From the NCBI RefSeq assembly GCF_009696275.1, contig NZ_VUMI01000003.1, positions 62,001 to 126,000 of the forward strand: a DNA stretch of 64,000 bases. The letters are read 5' to 3'. How positions within the stretch are numbered: the first letter of the stretch is position 1; each line of letters begins with the position of its first letter. Below are positions 7,672 to 16,621 of this stretch, in pieces. This stretch comes from Eisenbergiella porci (GTDB taxonomy: Bacteria; Bacillota; Clostridia; Lachnospirales; Lachnospiraceae). The notes under the pieces are model-generated. The model searched no databases, had not been told where the DNA came from, and saw only the letters and a program-made list of their open reading frames with translations. The position numbers were made by a program, and so were the translations under genes.

Positions 7672-9042
7672 TTACAGGAAAATATATTTCAGAATAAACA
7701 GGACTGTAAGCACATACATCAGGATGCTGATCTTCTTGTCCTTTGCTTTTCCTGTCAGCAGGTTCAGCAGTGTCCAGGAAATAACGCCGATGGCGATACC
7801 TTCGGAAATGCTGTATGCCAGAGGCATAGCGATAATGCACAGGAATGAGGGAATCGCTTCCGACATATCTTCAAAGTTGATCTTCACAACCGCACCCATC
7901 ATATAGAAGCCTACAATGATCAGTGCAGGAGCTGTTGCAAAGGAAGGGATGGTAAGGAACAGGGGTGAGAAAATCAGCGCAAGCAGGAACAGAAGTCCTG
8001 TGGTAATCGCTGTCAGGCCCGTACGTCCGCCTTCTGTTACACCGGATGCACTTTCTACAAAGGTGGTGGTGGTGGAAGTACCGAAAATAGCGCCGACGCT
8101 TGTTGCCACTGCATCTGCCATCAGGGCGCCCTTAATCCTGGGCAGCTTGCCATCCTTGTCCAGCATATCGGCCTTGGATGCTACACCGATCAGTGTTCCC
8201 AGCGTATCAAACAGGTCAACAAACAGGAACGCAAACATTACTACAATAAAATCAAGAATCCGGATTCCTGAGAAATCTGCCTTGAATACCTGGCCGAAGG
8301 TCTGGCCGAAGGAAGAAAAGTCAAAGCTTACGATTGCGGAAGGGATTACGGAATACATGCCTGCATCCGGATTGGGAACGTAAATGCCAACCAGTTCGCA
8401 GATAATTCCCAGTATCCATGTAATAATTATACCTAAAAGGATGCCGCCCTTTACTCTTTTTACAAGAAGAATGGCAGTAATCAGAACGCCAATCAGGGCC
8501 AGGATAGCGCCGATACCGATGGAATGGAAGGTATCTCCCTTGAAGGACTGATAGGTAAGCAGTGTTGCATCGCTGTTTACAACGATTTTAGCATTCTGAA
8601 GTCCGATAAAGGCGATGAAAAGTCCGATACCAACGCTGACTGCGGATTTCAGTGTCATGGGAATGGCATTGAAAATCGCCTCACGCACATTGGTAAGAGA
8701 AAGTATGATAAATATAATACCTTCTACAAATACCGCCATTAAAGCGATCTGCCAGGAATATCCCATATTCAGTACTACGGTATAAGCAAAATAAGCATTC
8801 AGGCCCATACCGGGAGCCAGTGCAAACGGATAGTTTGCGAACAGTGCCATCATGGCTGTGCCGACAAATGCAGCAAGCGCAGTTGCGATCAGAACCGCAT
8901 GAGCATCCATTCCCGCCGCGGAAAGAATGTTGGGGTTAACCGCAAGGATGTAAGCCATTGTCATGAACGTGGTAATACCGGCCATGATTTCTGTCTTCAC
9001 ATCGGTTTTGTTTTCCTTCAGTTTGAAGAACTTTTCTAACAT
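7672..9042 (-). CDS. NCS2-family purine permease (guanine/hypoxanthine, AzgA/PbuG-like)
   Basis: A 456-aa polytopic membrane transporter. It opens with the family-typical short N-terminal stretch (KTEIMAGITTFMTMAYILAVNP) and contains repeated glycine-rich helices such as APGMGLNAYFAY, characteristic of the AzgA/PbuG branch rather than the UraA/XanQ branch. A proton-coupled uptake role for guanine, hypoxanthine or adenine follows from family knowledge. It sits next to an amidohydrolase, cytidine deaminase and PNP. It has its own promoter (9103-9131), and I found no purine riboswitch in the short leader. Confidence 0.88.
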   Translation of the reverse strand: MLEKFFKLKENKTDVKTEIMAGITTFMTMAYILAVNPNILSAAGMDAHAVLIATALAAFVGTAMMALFANYPFALAPGMGLNAYFAYTVVLNMGYSWQIALMAVFVEGIIFIILSLTNVREAIFNAIPMTLKSAVSVGIGLFIAFIGLQNAKIVVNSDATLLTYQSFKGDTFHSIGIGAILALIGVLITAILLVKRVKGGILLGIIITWILGIICELVGIYVPNPDAGMYSVIPSAIVSFDFSSFGQTFGQVFKADFSGIRILDFIVVMFAFLFVDLFDTLGTLIGVASKADMLDKDGKLPRIKGALMADAVATSVGAIFGTSTTTTFVESASGVTEGGRTGLTAITTGLLFLLALIFSPLFLTIPSFATAPALIIVGFYMMGAVVKINFEDMSEAIPSFLCIIAMPLAYSISEGIAIGVISWTLLNLLTGKAKDKKISILMYVLTVLFILKYIFL

Positions 9043-9102
9043 CTCCCTACCTCCTAAGATTGTGTTAAATAGTAGTGTAATAAATTAAAGAACACGTTAC
9101 TA

Positions 9103-9131
9103 ATTGTATACTGAAATCCAATTTTTGTCTA
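9103..9131 (-). promoter_or_regulatory. Probable sigma-A promoter of the NCS2 permease gene
   Basis: Minus-strand TAGACA (9131-9126), a 17-bp spacer and TACAAT (9108-9103), about 60 bp upstream of the start codon. Confidence 0.6.
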
Positions 9132-9238
9132 TGCCCTTTTGTCGAATTCCGTCGGCGAATTCTGGCGTCAGAGGTCCTTTTCAGCAGATGATCCAGATGC
9201 CGCCTTTCTCACGGAAAGTGTAAAAGCAGTCCTGTCGC

Positions 9239-9286
9239 AAAAAAATTCCGGCGCAGCTGTCCCTAAACTGAGCAGCCGCGCCGGAA
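9239..9286 (-). terminator. Intrinsic terminator of the nucleoside-salvage unit
   Basis: TTCCGGCGCgGCTG / CAGCtGCGCCGGAA stem-loop followed on the minus strand by seven T residues, just after the amidohydrolase stop codon. Confidence 0.88.
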
Positions 9287-9297
9287 CCCGTATTTTG

Positions 9298-10602
9298 TTA
9301 TTCGGCGCTGAGCCTGGCAATGATCTCATTTGCCTTTGCATAAAGCGCTTCCACATCGTCACAGCAGAGGAACCTGCCGTCATAGTAAAGAATCCGTCCG
9401 TCAATCATGGTCATTTTTACGTTCTGCTTGCTTCCGCTGTAAACGATATTCTTGGCAATGTTGTTAAGCGGCTGCATGTTCGGCTGATGCAGATCGATCA
9501 TGATGATATCCGCCTTCTTGCCCTCTGCCAGGATGTCACAGTCCGTAAGCCCCATGGCCTTCGCCCCGTTGACCGTGGCCATTTTCAGCACTTCCTCCGC
9601 GTCCACTGCAGAAGCATCCTTTTCCTTCAGCTTGGCAAGGCCCGTGGTCAGGAACATTTCACGGAACATATCCAGACAGTTGTTGCTGGAGGCGCCGTCC
9701 GTGCCTATCCCCACATTGATTCCCTTTTCCAGGAAACGGGTAATCGGCGCCACGCCGCTGGCCAGCTTCGTGTTGGAGCCAGGGTTGGTTATAATATGCA
9801 GCCCCTTTTTCGCGAACAGATCCATATCCTCTTCCGTGAAATGAACGCAGTGATAGCCGCCTCCGCCATAATCAAACAGTCCCAGGGAATCCAGGAACTG
9901 CGGCGGAGTCATGCCGTAGCGCTCCAGACACTCGTCCGTCTCCGTCCTTGTTTCAGAAATATGGGTAAAAAGAGGCGCCTTATATTTGTGCACCATTTCC
10001 GACACCTGCTCCAGCAGCTCCTTGGAACAGGTGTACTCCGCATGGACGCCCAGCATATAGGAAATCAGCGGATGCATCCGGTTCAGAGTCAGGTAGCGTT
10101 CCTCCATCACCTCAAGCGCCGGGCCGAATTTGTTCAGACCGCTTACCAGCACACAGCGCATTCCCATATCCACACATGCCCGGGCGATATCCTTCGGTGA
10201 CAGGTACATGTCAAATACAGAGGTTACGCCTGTGGTCAGATATTCCAGGATGGCCAGCTGCGTCAGATCGTAATTATCCTGCTCCGTCATTTTCGCTTCC
10301 AGAGGGAAAATCTTTGTGTTCAGCCATTCCTGCAGCGGCATGTCATCCGCAAAGGAACGCATGGCCACCATGGCCGAATGGGTATGCGCATCCTTAAAGC
10401 CGGGCATGAGCACATTTCCCTCACAGTCAATTTCCTTATCCACAGCCAGGCCGGGGATGCCTGTCCTTTTACAGAACGCATCCAGATCCGTACCGTCTCC
10501 CACATAGAGAATCCTGTCGTTTTCCACCCAGATTTCCCCTTCCAGCAGACTGCAGCCTTCCGCCATTGTAATGATTCTGGCATTGTACAAACGTATTTTC
10601 AT
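9298..10602 (-). CDS. Amidohydrolase (MTA/SAH/adenosine deaminase-like, MtaD/SsnA type)
   Basis: A 434-aa metal-dependent deaminase of the amidohydrolase superfamily. The subtype motif DAHTHSAM places metal ligands at His73 and His75. A further His in GVHAEYTCS, another in THISETRTE, and GIGTDGASSNNCLDMF (metal Asp) complete the MtaD/TrzN-like signature. Substrates in the family include S-adenosylhomocysteine, methylthioadenosine, adenosine and 8-oxoguanine. Position downstream of pnp and cdd points to purine nucleoside or base deamination, but the substrate is unproven. It ends in a strong terminator. Confidence 0.85.
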   Translation of the reverse strand: MKIRLYNARIITMAEGCSLLEGEIWVENDRILYVGDGTDLDAFCKRTGIPGLAVDKEIDCEGNVLMPGFKDAHTHSAMVAMRSFADDMPLQEWLNTKIFPLEAKMTEQDNYDLTQLAILEYLTTGVTSVFDMYLSPKDIARACVDMGMRCVLVSGLNKFGPALEVMEERYLTLNRMHPLISYMLGVHAEYTCSKELLEQVSEMVHKYKAPLFTHISETRTETDECLERYGMTPPQFLDSLGLFDYGGGGYHCVHFTEEDMDLFAKKGLHIITNPGSNTKLASGVAPITRFLEKGINVGIGTDGASSNNCLDMFREMFLTTGLAKLKEKDASAVDAEEVLKMATVNGAKAMGLTDCDILAEGKKADIIMIDLHQPNMQPLNNIAKNIVYSGSKQNVKMTMIDGRILYYDGRFLCCDDVEALYAKANEIIARLSAE

Positions 10603-10696
10603 GTTAAAATTTTCTCCTTATTTATTATAGCCGAAGCGCTCTCTTCGCCGCGCGGCCTTTCTTCCCTGCAGAAAGCTCCCGCCCGCAGCATTCCCG

Positions 10697-11122
10697 CTAC
10701 AGATTGTCCGGGCCGAACCCTTCCGGCAAAAGCTCCTTCAGCTTGAAAACCCTGTAATCATCTTCGGAAACCGCTGCGATTACCTCAAAGGTTTCCGGAT
10801 TGCAGAACTCCATCATCACCTGACGGCACACGCCGCAGGGCATGGTATAATCCGAAAGCGCCCCCTGCCTCCCGCCGGCAATGGCAATCGCCCGGAATGC
10901 TCTCACACCCTCGCTGATGCCCTTGAAAAAAGCCGTCCTTTCCGCACAGTTGGTTGGGGTAAACGCCGCATTTTCAATATTGCAGCCGGTAAAAATAAGC
11001 GGCTTTCCATCCTGTTCATAGGCTGCAAGCAGCGCGGCCCCCACATAAAAGCCCGAATACGGCGCATAGGCATTTTCCCGCGCCCGAATCGCTTCTTTAA
11101 TCAAATTACGATAGTCTGTCAT
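10697..11122 (-). CDS. cdd: Cytidine deaminase
   Basis: It deaminates (deoxy)cytidine to (deoxy)uridine for pyrimidine salvage. The 141-aa protein is the length of the homotetrameric enzyme. It carries the zinc motif CAERTAFF (Cys ligand and catalytic Glu) and PCGVCRQ (two further Cys ligands), plus the substrate-binding GCNIENAAF. Of two ATGs six bases apart, 11122 leaves room for the GGGGAG ribosome binding site. It is 24 bp downstream of pnp in a probable pnp-cdd-amidohydrolase operon. Confidence 0.93.
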   Translation of the reverse strand: MTDYRNLIKEAIRARENAYAPYSGFYVGAALLAAYEQDGKPLIFTGCNIENAAFTPTNCAERTAFFKGISEGVRAFRAIAIAGGRQGALSDYTMPCGVCRQVMMEFCNPETFEVIAAVSEDDYRVFKLKELLPEGFGPDNL

Positions 11123-11146
11123 CTCCATCTCCCCGTTTTGCAGCCG

Positions 11147-11983
11147 TTATTTTAAGGCTGCGCCGAATTTTTTCACGGATTCCGTCACCAGGGCCTTGAA
11201 CTTGGGAGCCGCCGCATTGGCCGCTTCCTGCACTTCCTCGTGGGTAAGCGGGTTATCCGTCATGCCTGCCGCCAGGTTGCATACGCAGGAAATGCAGCAG
11301 ATTTTCATTCCCATGTGATTGGCTGCAATGGCCTCCACAACAGTGGACATTCCCACGGCATCCACACCCAGCTTGTGAAGCAGCTGAATTTCTGCCGGCG
11401 ATTCAAAGGACGGTCCCGTAAGCTGGGCATAAATCCCTTCCTTCAGGGAAATTCCCTGCTCCTTCGCAGCTTCCCTGATAAGCTCCTGCAGATCCTCGTC
11501 ATACACGTGCGTCATATCCGGGAAACGCACTCCCAGCTCGTCAATGTTGGCGCCAATCAGCGGGTTGGGCGCCCAAAGGGAAATATGATCCTTAAGCATC
11601 ATAAAATCCCCTGCCGTAAAGGAAGGATTAATTCCGCCGGATGCATTGGTCAGAAACAATACCTTCGCACCCATCAGCTTCATCAGCCTGGTGGGAAGCA
11701 CCACATCGGAAATCGGATACCCTTCATAATAGTGGACCCTGCCCTTCATGCAGACCACCGGCACATCTTTCACATATCCGAAAATAAATTTCCCGGCATG
11801 TCCCGGAACGGTGGAAACAGGGAAGCCTTCTATCTCATGATAGTCAAGCTCCGCCTCCACTCTGATATCATCCGCATAATCGCCCAGCCCGGAGCCGAGC
11901 ACAATGGCAACCTCCGGCTGGAAATCAATCTTACGTTTAAAGCTGTCGTAGCATTTCAACAATTTATCATATACGGGATTCAT
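11147..11983 (-). CDS. punA: Purine nucleoside phosphorylase (trimeric type)
   Basis: Reversible phosphorolysis of (deoxy)inosine and guanosine to base and ribose-1-phosphate. The 278-aa protein has the phosphate-binding GSGLG near residue 29, the HAGKF/GRVHYYEGY blocks, NASGGI, the base-binding LTGPSFESPAEI and GMSTVVEAIAANHMGM, and is the length of trimeric PNPs. The ATG at 11983 is preceded by AAGGAGG. The reading frame extends 26 codons further upstream, but without a ribosome binding site. It is the first gene of the salvage operon, with an extended -10 promoter just upstream. Confidence 0.92.
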   Translation of the reverse strand: MNPVYDKLLKCYDSFKRKIDFQPEVAIVLGSGLGDYADDIRVEAELDYHEIEGFPVSTVPGHAGKFIFGYVKDVPVVCMKGRVHYYEGYPISDVVLPTRLMKLMGAKVLFLTNASGGINPSFTAGDFMMLKDHISLWAPNPLIGANIDELGVRFPDMTHVYDEDLQELIREAAKEQGISLKEGIYAQLTGPSFESPAEIQLLHKLGVDAVGMSTVVEAIAANHMGMKICCISCVCNLAAGMTDNPLTHEEVQEAANAAAPKFKALVTESVKKFGAALK

Positions 11984-12038
11984 AGATAAGCCTCCTTTAT
12001 TATGGTTATTCTGGCCCGCATAAGCCATATAATGTATC

Positions 12039-12047
12039 ATTATAGCA
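12039..12047 (-). promoter_or_regulatory. Extended -10 promoter of the pnp-cdd-amidohydrolase operon
   Basis: Minus-strand TGCTATAAT, a perfect extended -10 element (TGnTATAAT). No convincing -35 hexamer lies at the usual distance. Confidence 0.55.
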
Positions 12048-12070
12048 GAAACCCCTGCCAATTCCTAGTG

Positions 12071-12127
12071 AAAAAACCGGAAGGCACCGCTGTGGATACG
12101 CATTTCCACAGCCGCCTTCCGGTTTTT
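12071..12127. terminator. Bidirectional intrinsic terminator downstream of spoIVA
   Basis: A long hairpin (AAAACCGGAAGGC ... GCCTTCCGGTTTTT with inner CGCTGTGGA/TCCACAGC), flanked by A and T runs on both sides. It lies 12 bp past the spoIVA stop and shields the pnp promoter. Confidence 0.88.
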
Positions 12128-12138
12128 ACTTTTCCTTA

Positions 12139-13620
12139 TTAAATGATGATGCATACCATCCCGCCATTGCTGTCGTTGACGATCTTCTGCATGGTCTCCT
12201 GCAGCTTCACCTGGCTTTCATCCCCGATCATGGCGATCTTGCTTGTAATGCCGTCATTGACCAGCTGTTCCACCGTTTTGCCGAAAATATTGGTTTCCCA
12301 GATACCGTCTGAGTCCTTCTCCGCATCCGCGATATAGCTGATCAGATCCTCTGCCTGTTCCTGGGTACCCACAATCGGCGCGATTTCCGTGATGACGTTG
12401 GCCTTTATCATATGGATGGACGGGCTTTCCGCCCTGATCTTCACACCGAACTTGTTGCCGTGCTTGATGACCTCCGGCTTCTCCAGCCTAATCTCCGCCC
12501 GCTCCGGCGTTACGACCCCGTAGCCCTTCAGCCGCACGGATTCCATGGCGTGAAGCACCTTCGTATATTCCCTGCGCATTCTGGACATTTCCTTTAATAC
12601 GGAAATAAGCTGATATTCGCTGGCCACATTTTCTCCGATAAGCTCGCTTAACATCTCGTAGTAATATTTATCGTCCACATCCAGAACCACCCGGATGCTG
12701 CCGTCCGCCATATTGATTTTTTCCACAATGCAGCGCTTGATATATTCGCTGTCCAGCGCCACCTGGGTTTCCACCACATCCTTGACCGTATCAATGCCTT
12801 CCATCATCGTGCGCACCTTTTCGATGAGATCCGCTTTCAGCTTATGGGTATTGGGAAGCATTTCCACCCATTTCGGCATATAGAATTCGATCATGGTCAC
12901 CGGGAATTCGTAAAGCACCTTTTCCATTATCTGGTTGATGTCATCACGCTTCAGCTGTTCACAGTTGACGGGAAGCGCCGTTACATGGTATTTTTCCTGG
13001 ATCTGCGCCGCTGTGTGCTGGGCCTCTTCCCCATAGGGCCTTTGGGAATTCACCAGAACAAGGAAAGGCTTATGGAGCTTTTTCAGTTCCTGGATGGTCC
13101 TCTCCTCCGGCGGTATGTAGTTTTCTCTTTTCAGTTCCCCGAAGCTGCCGTCTGTGGTCACCACGATTCCTATGGTGGAATGATCGTTGATAACCTTCTT
13201 GGTGCCGATCTCCGCCGCCTGAGTGAACGGAATCTCATATTCAAACCAGGGGGTTTTTACCAGCCGTTCTTCATCGTCCTCCATGTGCCCGGCCGCACCG
13301 TCCACCATGAAGCCCACACAGTCCACCAGGCGCACCTTTACGTTCACATCCCCGCTCAGCGTGATCTGGGCAGCTTCCTTGGGAATGAATTTGGGTTCTG
13401 TTGTGGTAATTGTTTTCCCGCCTGAGCTTTGAGGCAGTTCATCCTGCGCGCGTACCTTTTCTGCTTCGTCCGTAATGTAGGGCAGCACCAGCAAATCCAT
13501 GAAGCGTTTGATAAAGGTGGACTTTCCGGTTCGCACCGGTCCCACCACACCGATGTAGATTTCTCCGCCGGTTCTTAACTGAATGTCTTTGTATAAATTT
13601 TGTGTATGCAAAGTGTCCAT
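12139..13620 (-). CDS. spoIVA: Stage IV sporulation protein A (spore coat basement-layer ATPase)
   Basis: SpoIVA polymerises on the forespore surface using ATP hydrolysis and anchors the coat. The 493-aa protein has the P-loop GPVRTGKST (27-35), the Walker B-like VRLVDCVGFMVDGA segment and the conserved C-terminal end NGGMVCIII, and matches the family length exactly. AAGGGG is the ribosome binding site. The upstream promoter fits sigma-E of the mother cell (13656-13684). This is strong evidence that the organism forms endospores. Confidence 0.97.
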   Translation of the reverse strand: MDTLHTQNLYKDIQLRTGGEIYIGVVGPVRTGKSTFIKRFMDLLVLPYITDEAEKVRAQDELPQSSGGKTITTTEPKFIPKEAAQITLSGDVNVKVRLVDCVGFMVDGAAGHMEDDEERLVKTPWFEYEIPFTQAAEIGTKKVINDHSTIGIVVTTDGSFGELKRENYIPPEERTIQELKKLHKPFLVLVNSQRPYGEEAQHTAAQIQEKYHVTALPVNCEQLKRDDINQIMEKVLYEFPVTMIEFYMPKWVEMLPNTHKLKADLIEKVRTMMEGIDTVKDVVETQVALDSEYIKRCIVEKINMADGSIRVVLDVDDKYYYEMLSELIGENVASEYQLISVLKEMSRMRREYTKVLHAMESVRLKGYGVVTPERAEIRLEKPEVIKHGNKFGVKIRAESPSIHMIKANVITEIAPIVGTQEQAEDLISYIADAEKDSDGIWETNIFGKTVEQLVNDGITSKIAMIGDESQVKLQETMQKIVNDSNGGMVCIII

Positions 13621-13655
13621 AAAAAAATCCCCTTCCGCTGTGCCTAGCTGTTACA

Positions 13656-13684
13656 AATATATGCAGCGGAAGGGAATGAATATG
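13656..13684 (-). promoter_or_regulatory. Sigma-E-like promoter of spoIVA
   Basis: Minus-strand CATATT (-35, 13684-13679), a 15-bp spacer and CATATATT (-10, 13663-13656), close to the sigma-E consensus. A 10-bp inverted repeat, CCTTCCGCTG (13631-13640) with CAGCGGAAGG (13664-13673), brackets the -10 region. Confidence 0.65.
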
Positions 13685-13722
13685 ACTAAAAAAACAGGAA
13701 TGGAAGCCGGCTGAGATAAGGC

Positions 13723-14946
13723 TTATTTTACAACAATACGTTTGAAGTTTTTCTTGCCGCGTTTCAGGACCTTTCCTTCCCCGTGGAAATCTTCTCCTGC
13801 AAAAACAGCCTTGATGTCAGTTACCTTTTCTCCATCCATGGATACGCCGCCCTGTTCCACCGCGCGGCGGCCCTCGGAACGGGAGGCTACCAGGCCGGAT
13901 TTAACCAGCAGATCCAAAATATCAATGTTGCCTTCGCTAAGGTCTGCGGCCGTCAGCTCTGCGGTGGGCATTTCTGCCGCATTCCCGCCGGTAAAGAGCG
14001 CTCTTGCGCTTTCCTGGGCCTTCGCAGCCTCCGCCTCGTCATGCACCAGCTTGGTCAGCTCAAATGCCAGGATTTCCTTGGCCTGGTTGAGCTGGCTGCC
14101 TTCCCATTTGTCCATTTCATCGATCTGCTCGATGGGAAGGAAGGTAAGCATACGCAGGCATTTCAGGACGTCCGCATCGTCGATATTTCTCCAGTACTGG
14201 TAGAAATCAAAGGGTGAAGTCTTGTTGGGATCAAGCCATACGGCTCCCTTCTGGGTCTTGCCCATCTTCTTTCCTTCGGAATTCAAAAGCAGGGTAATGG
14301 TCATGGCGTATGCATCCTTGCCCAGCTTTCTGCGGATAAGCTCCGTACCGCCCAGCATGTTGCTCCACTGATCATCGCCGCCGAACTGCATATTGCAGCC
14401 GTATTTCTTGTACAGCATGAGGAAATCGTAGCTCTGCATGATCATGTAGTTAAATTCCAGGAAGCTCAGCCCCTTCTCCATACGCTGCTTGTAGCATTCC
14501 GCCCTCAGCATGTTATTTACGGAGAAGCAGGCGCCTACCTCACGCAGCAGCTCCACGTAGTTCAGATCCAGCAGCCAGTCCGCATTGTTTGCCAGAATTG
14601 CCTTTCCTTCTGAAAAATCAATAAACTTGCTCATCTGCTTCCGGAAGCATTCGCAGTTATGGTCAATGGTTTCCTTTGTCATCATGGTACGCATATCGCT
14701 TCTTCCGGAAGGATCCCCGATCATGCCGGTGCCGCCTCCCAGCAGGGCAATGGGCTTGTTTCCAGCCATCTGAAGACGCTTCATCAGGCAAAGCGCCATG
14801 AAATGCCCTACATGGAGACTGTCCGCCGTAGGGTCAAATCCAATATAAAAAGTAGCCTTTCCTTCATTCACCAGTTCCCTGATTTCTTCTTCGTCCGTCA
14901 GCTGCGCCAGAAGTCCGCGTGCTCTTAATTCTTCAAATACCTTCAT
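13723..14946 (-). CDS. tyrS: Tyrosyl-tRNA synthetase
   Basis: It charges tRNA-Tyr. The 407-aa class I synthetase has HVGH (45-48, the HIGH signature), the tyrosine pocket [14 protein letters not shown] (KMSKS loop) and a C-terminal S4 RNA-binding domain (about 340-400). AAGGAG precedes the ATG. Control is by a T-box leader (15141-15470) with an upstream sigma-A promoter. Between the T-box terminator and the ribosome binding site lie a 57-bp hairpin repeat and an 8-bp palindrome, an unusually crowded leader. Confidence 0.96.
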   Translation of the reverse strand: MKVFEELRARGLLAQLTDEEEIRELVNEGKATFYIGFDPTADSLHVGHFMALCLMKRLQMAGNKPIALLGGGTGMIGDPSGRSDMRTMMTKETIDHNCECFRKQMSKFIDFSEGKAILANNADWLLDLNYVELLREVGACFSVNNMLRAECYKQRMEKGLSFLEFNYMIMQSYDFLMLYKKYGCNMQFGGDDQWSNMLGGTELIRRKLGKDAYAMTITLLLNSEGKKMGKTQKGAVWLDPNKTSPFDFYQYWRNIDDADVLKCLRMLTFLPIEQIDEMDKWEGSQLNQAKEILAFELTKLVHDEAEAAKAQESARALFTGGNAAEMPTAELTAADLSEGNIDILDLLVKSGLVASRSEGRRAVEQGGVSMDGEKVTDIKAVFAGEDFHGEGKVLKRGKKNFKRIVVK

Positions 14947-14962
14947 TTTTCATTCTCCTTTT

Positions 14963-14988
14963 GTAACTGTCCGGTAACCCACAGTTAC
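14963..14988. repeat. Dispersed palindrome copy A (GTAACTGT-N10-ACAGTTAC)
   Basis: A perfect 8-bp inverted repeat immediately upstream of the tyrS ribosome binding site. It is one of a family seen also at 19864, 38998, 48931, 56162 and, degenerate, 63789. Confidence 0.7.
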
Positions 14989-15078
14989 CTCTTTCACATT
15001 TTTCTCAGGCCGCCGCCAGGTTTTCCGCTCGTATTTCTTCCTTAAATCAACCCTGCTGCAAACAACGTGGTCTTTGAT

Positions 15079-15135
15079 CCTCGCGGCAGTCGCCAAATAT
15101 CCATGCAAGCATGGCTGCTTGGCTCGTTGCCCGCG
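15079..15135 (+). repeat. 57-bp hairpin repeat, copy 1
   Basis: It matches the reverse complement of 16622-16678 with two mismatches. It is internally palindromic around CCATGCAAGCATGG with partly complementary ends, so a folded RNA or DNA hairpin is expected. It lies inside the tyrS leader between T-box terminator and start codon. Confidence 0.8.
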
Positions 15136-15140
15136 AAAAT

Positions 15141-15478
15141 AAAAAAATCCCTTTTTCCGTCATATCCGGAAAAAAGGACGAGTGTCTGTTACCCGTGTTA
15201 CCACCTTCATTCGCAGCCAGCTCACACTGTCTGCCTCTTCGAGTACGACTGTCCTGTCTCCGGCCTGCAGTCCGGCCAACATCAGCGATACTCTTCGCAG
15301 GATAACGGTTGCTTTCCGTCGCAGCCTACTCTCTTAACGATTTGGGTGCGAAACTCCGGGATGTATTCGGGAAAGTATCTCCTGCGCCTCTCATCTGCCG
15401 GCTGCTTTCTGTAGGTTCTTCTTTTCCTTACTTCTTCCCATCACAGTTTTTAGAAAATGATTCATTTGCTATAAACTA
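15141..15478 (-). promoter_or_regulatory. T-box riboswitch leader of tyrS (tRNA-Tyr sensing)
   Basis: On the minus strand, a Stem I region carries an AGTA-type element and a candidate specifier UAC (Tyr) in GAATACATC near 15360. The T-box core AAGGTGGTAACACGG lies around 15191-15206, whose UGGU pairs with the ACCA end of tRNA-Tyr. The competing intrinsic terminator (CCTTTTTTCCGG / CGGAAAAAGG, then T7) is at 15141-15177. Uncharged tRNA-Tyr would stabilise the antiterminator and permit tyrS transcription. Confidence 0.88.
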
Positions 15479-15483
15479 TCGTT

Positions 15484-15512
15484 AATGTATCACAAACCTT
15501 CCGGGCTGTCAA
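15484..15512 (-). promoter_or_regulatory. Sigma-A promoter of the tyrS T-box transcript
   Basis: Minus-strand TTGACA (15512-15507), a 17-bp spacer and TACATT (15489-15484). The same hexamer pair precedes the class I LysRS gene. Confidence 0.7.
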
Positions 15513-15543
15513 CCCATGTTACTCTAAAAACTTGCAAAAGCCG

Positions 15544-15580
15544 CCGGAACTGACTATAATATAGATGCAGTCAGTTCCGG
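15544..15580. repeat. 12-bp perfect inverted repeat
   Basis: CCGGAACTGACT (15544-15555) and AGTCAGTTCCGG (15569-15580) with a 13-nt AT-rich loop. On the minus strand it is followed only by TTTT, so it is either a weak second terminator for the yihY transcript or a protein-binding palindrome upstream of the tyrS promoter. Confidence 0.5.
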
Positions 15581-15694
15581 GAGGAGTGCGGCGGCGTTTT
15601 CCTTTGGGAAGCCGCTTAGTATCGCCGGTGTCCGGTCTCACACTTATGAATCCCGAGAACACGCGGCGGCTGGCTGCCCTGTAATTACTGTAAA

Positions 15695-15728
15695 ATAAAA
15701 AAATCACCGTACCCCGGTGATTTTTTTA
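15695..15728. terminator. Intrinsic terminator overlapping the yihY stop codon
   Basis: The stem ATCACCG/CGGTGAT is flanked by A- and T-rich runs (A7 left, T7 right) and overlaps the end of the YihY-family gene. Confidence 0.8.
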
Positions 15729-16565
15729 TTTTCTTACGTTTCCATATGCCGTCTGTTCCCTGATTCTTCGGAAAGGGGCAAGGAACCTGTTGATATGCGC
15801 CCCGATCAGGAAAAGGTAGAAGCAGAAATAAAGCCAGAGCATTACGATGACGATTGTGGTAAGGCTGCCGTACATGTCAAATCCGTTAAAGTGCTGGACG
15901 TAAACAGAAAAGCCCCAGGAAAAAATATTCCAGGTGGTTGCGGAAAATACGGCACCGGGAATCTGGTGGGAAAATTTCAGCTTGCAGTTGGGTATATAGG
16001 TATACATCACCGCAAATATCAGGATCATGACGCACCAGGAAAAAAGCCCCCTGAAATGCAGCAGCAGCGCGAAGAGATCCTCCATCTGGGGCACATGCCG
16101 CACAATGGTGTCCGCCAGCAGATTTCCGAATACCATTACAATCAATAAAAATATGATGGTAATCAGAAAAATAATCAGGTAAAAGGAGGCTATAATTCTC
16201 TGCAGCACATAGTTCCGGTCCTCCACCACGCTGTTCATGGCATTCAGCCCGCGCATCAGCGCCAGCACGCCCTTACCCGCGGACCAGATAGTCACAATCG
16301 CCGCGGCGCTCATGATTCCAAAGGAATTGTCATAAATGCTCGCAATCAAAGAGGACAGCAGGGGAGAAATCGTTGTTGGCAAAAGCAGGACAGCCTTTGT
16401 CAGATCGGATTCCTTCAGCGGCGTATAAGGTATGATGGAGCAAATCAGCATGACCATGGGGATCAGAGACAGAAAAAGGAAAAAGGCGGTGCTGGCCGCA
16501 TATGCATTCACATTTGCACGGGACATCTGTCTTCCAAACCCTCTCAGAATCCTGTAAATTCTCAT
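15726..16565 (-). CDS. YihY/BrkB-family inner-membrane protein
   Basis: A 279-aa integral membrane protein with about six hydrophobic helices. Family landmarks are the N-terminal NVNAYAASTAFFLFLSLIPM, the central TIWSAGKGVLALMRGLNAM and the C-terminal MYGSLTTIVIVMLWLYFCFYLFLIGAHIN. Members were once mis-called ribonuclease BN; their physiological role is not settled. The gene is alone between two copies of a 57-bp inverted repeat and ends at its own terminator. The ATG at 16565 follows AAAGGAAA. Confidence 0.85.
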   Translation of the reverse strand: MRIYRILRGFGRQMSRANVNAYAASTAFFLFLSLIPMVMLICSIIPYTPLKESDLTKAVLLLPTTISPLLSSLIASIYDNSFGIMSAAAIVTIWSAGKGVLALMRGLNAMNSVVEDRNYVLQRIIASFYLIIFLITIIFLLIVMVFGNLLADTIVRHVPQMEDLFALLLHFRGLFSWCVMILIFAVMYTYIPNCKLKFSHQIPGAVFSATTWNIFSWGFSVYVQHFNGFDMYGSLTTIVIVMLWLYFCFYLFLIGAHINRFLAPFRRIREQTAYGNVRK

Positions 16566-16621
16566 TGACCGCTTTTCCTTTCCTGCGTTTTATTTTGTAA
16601 TCTGCTTATGGCATTTATTCC

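Noticed and set aside
9043-9160. Possible purine riboswitch before the NCS2 permease
   Set aside because: The leader is about 60 nt and lacks the conserved three-way-junction bases of the purine aptamer.
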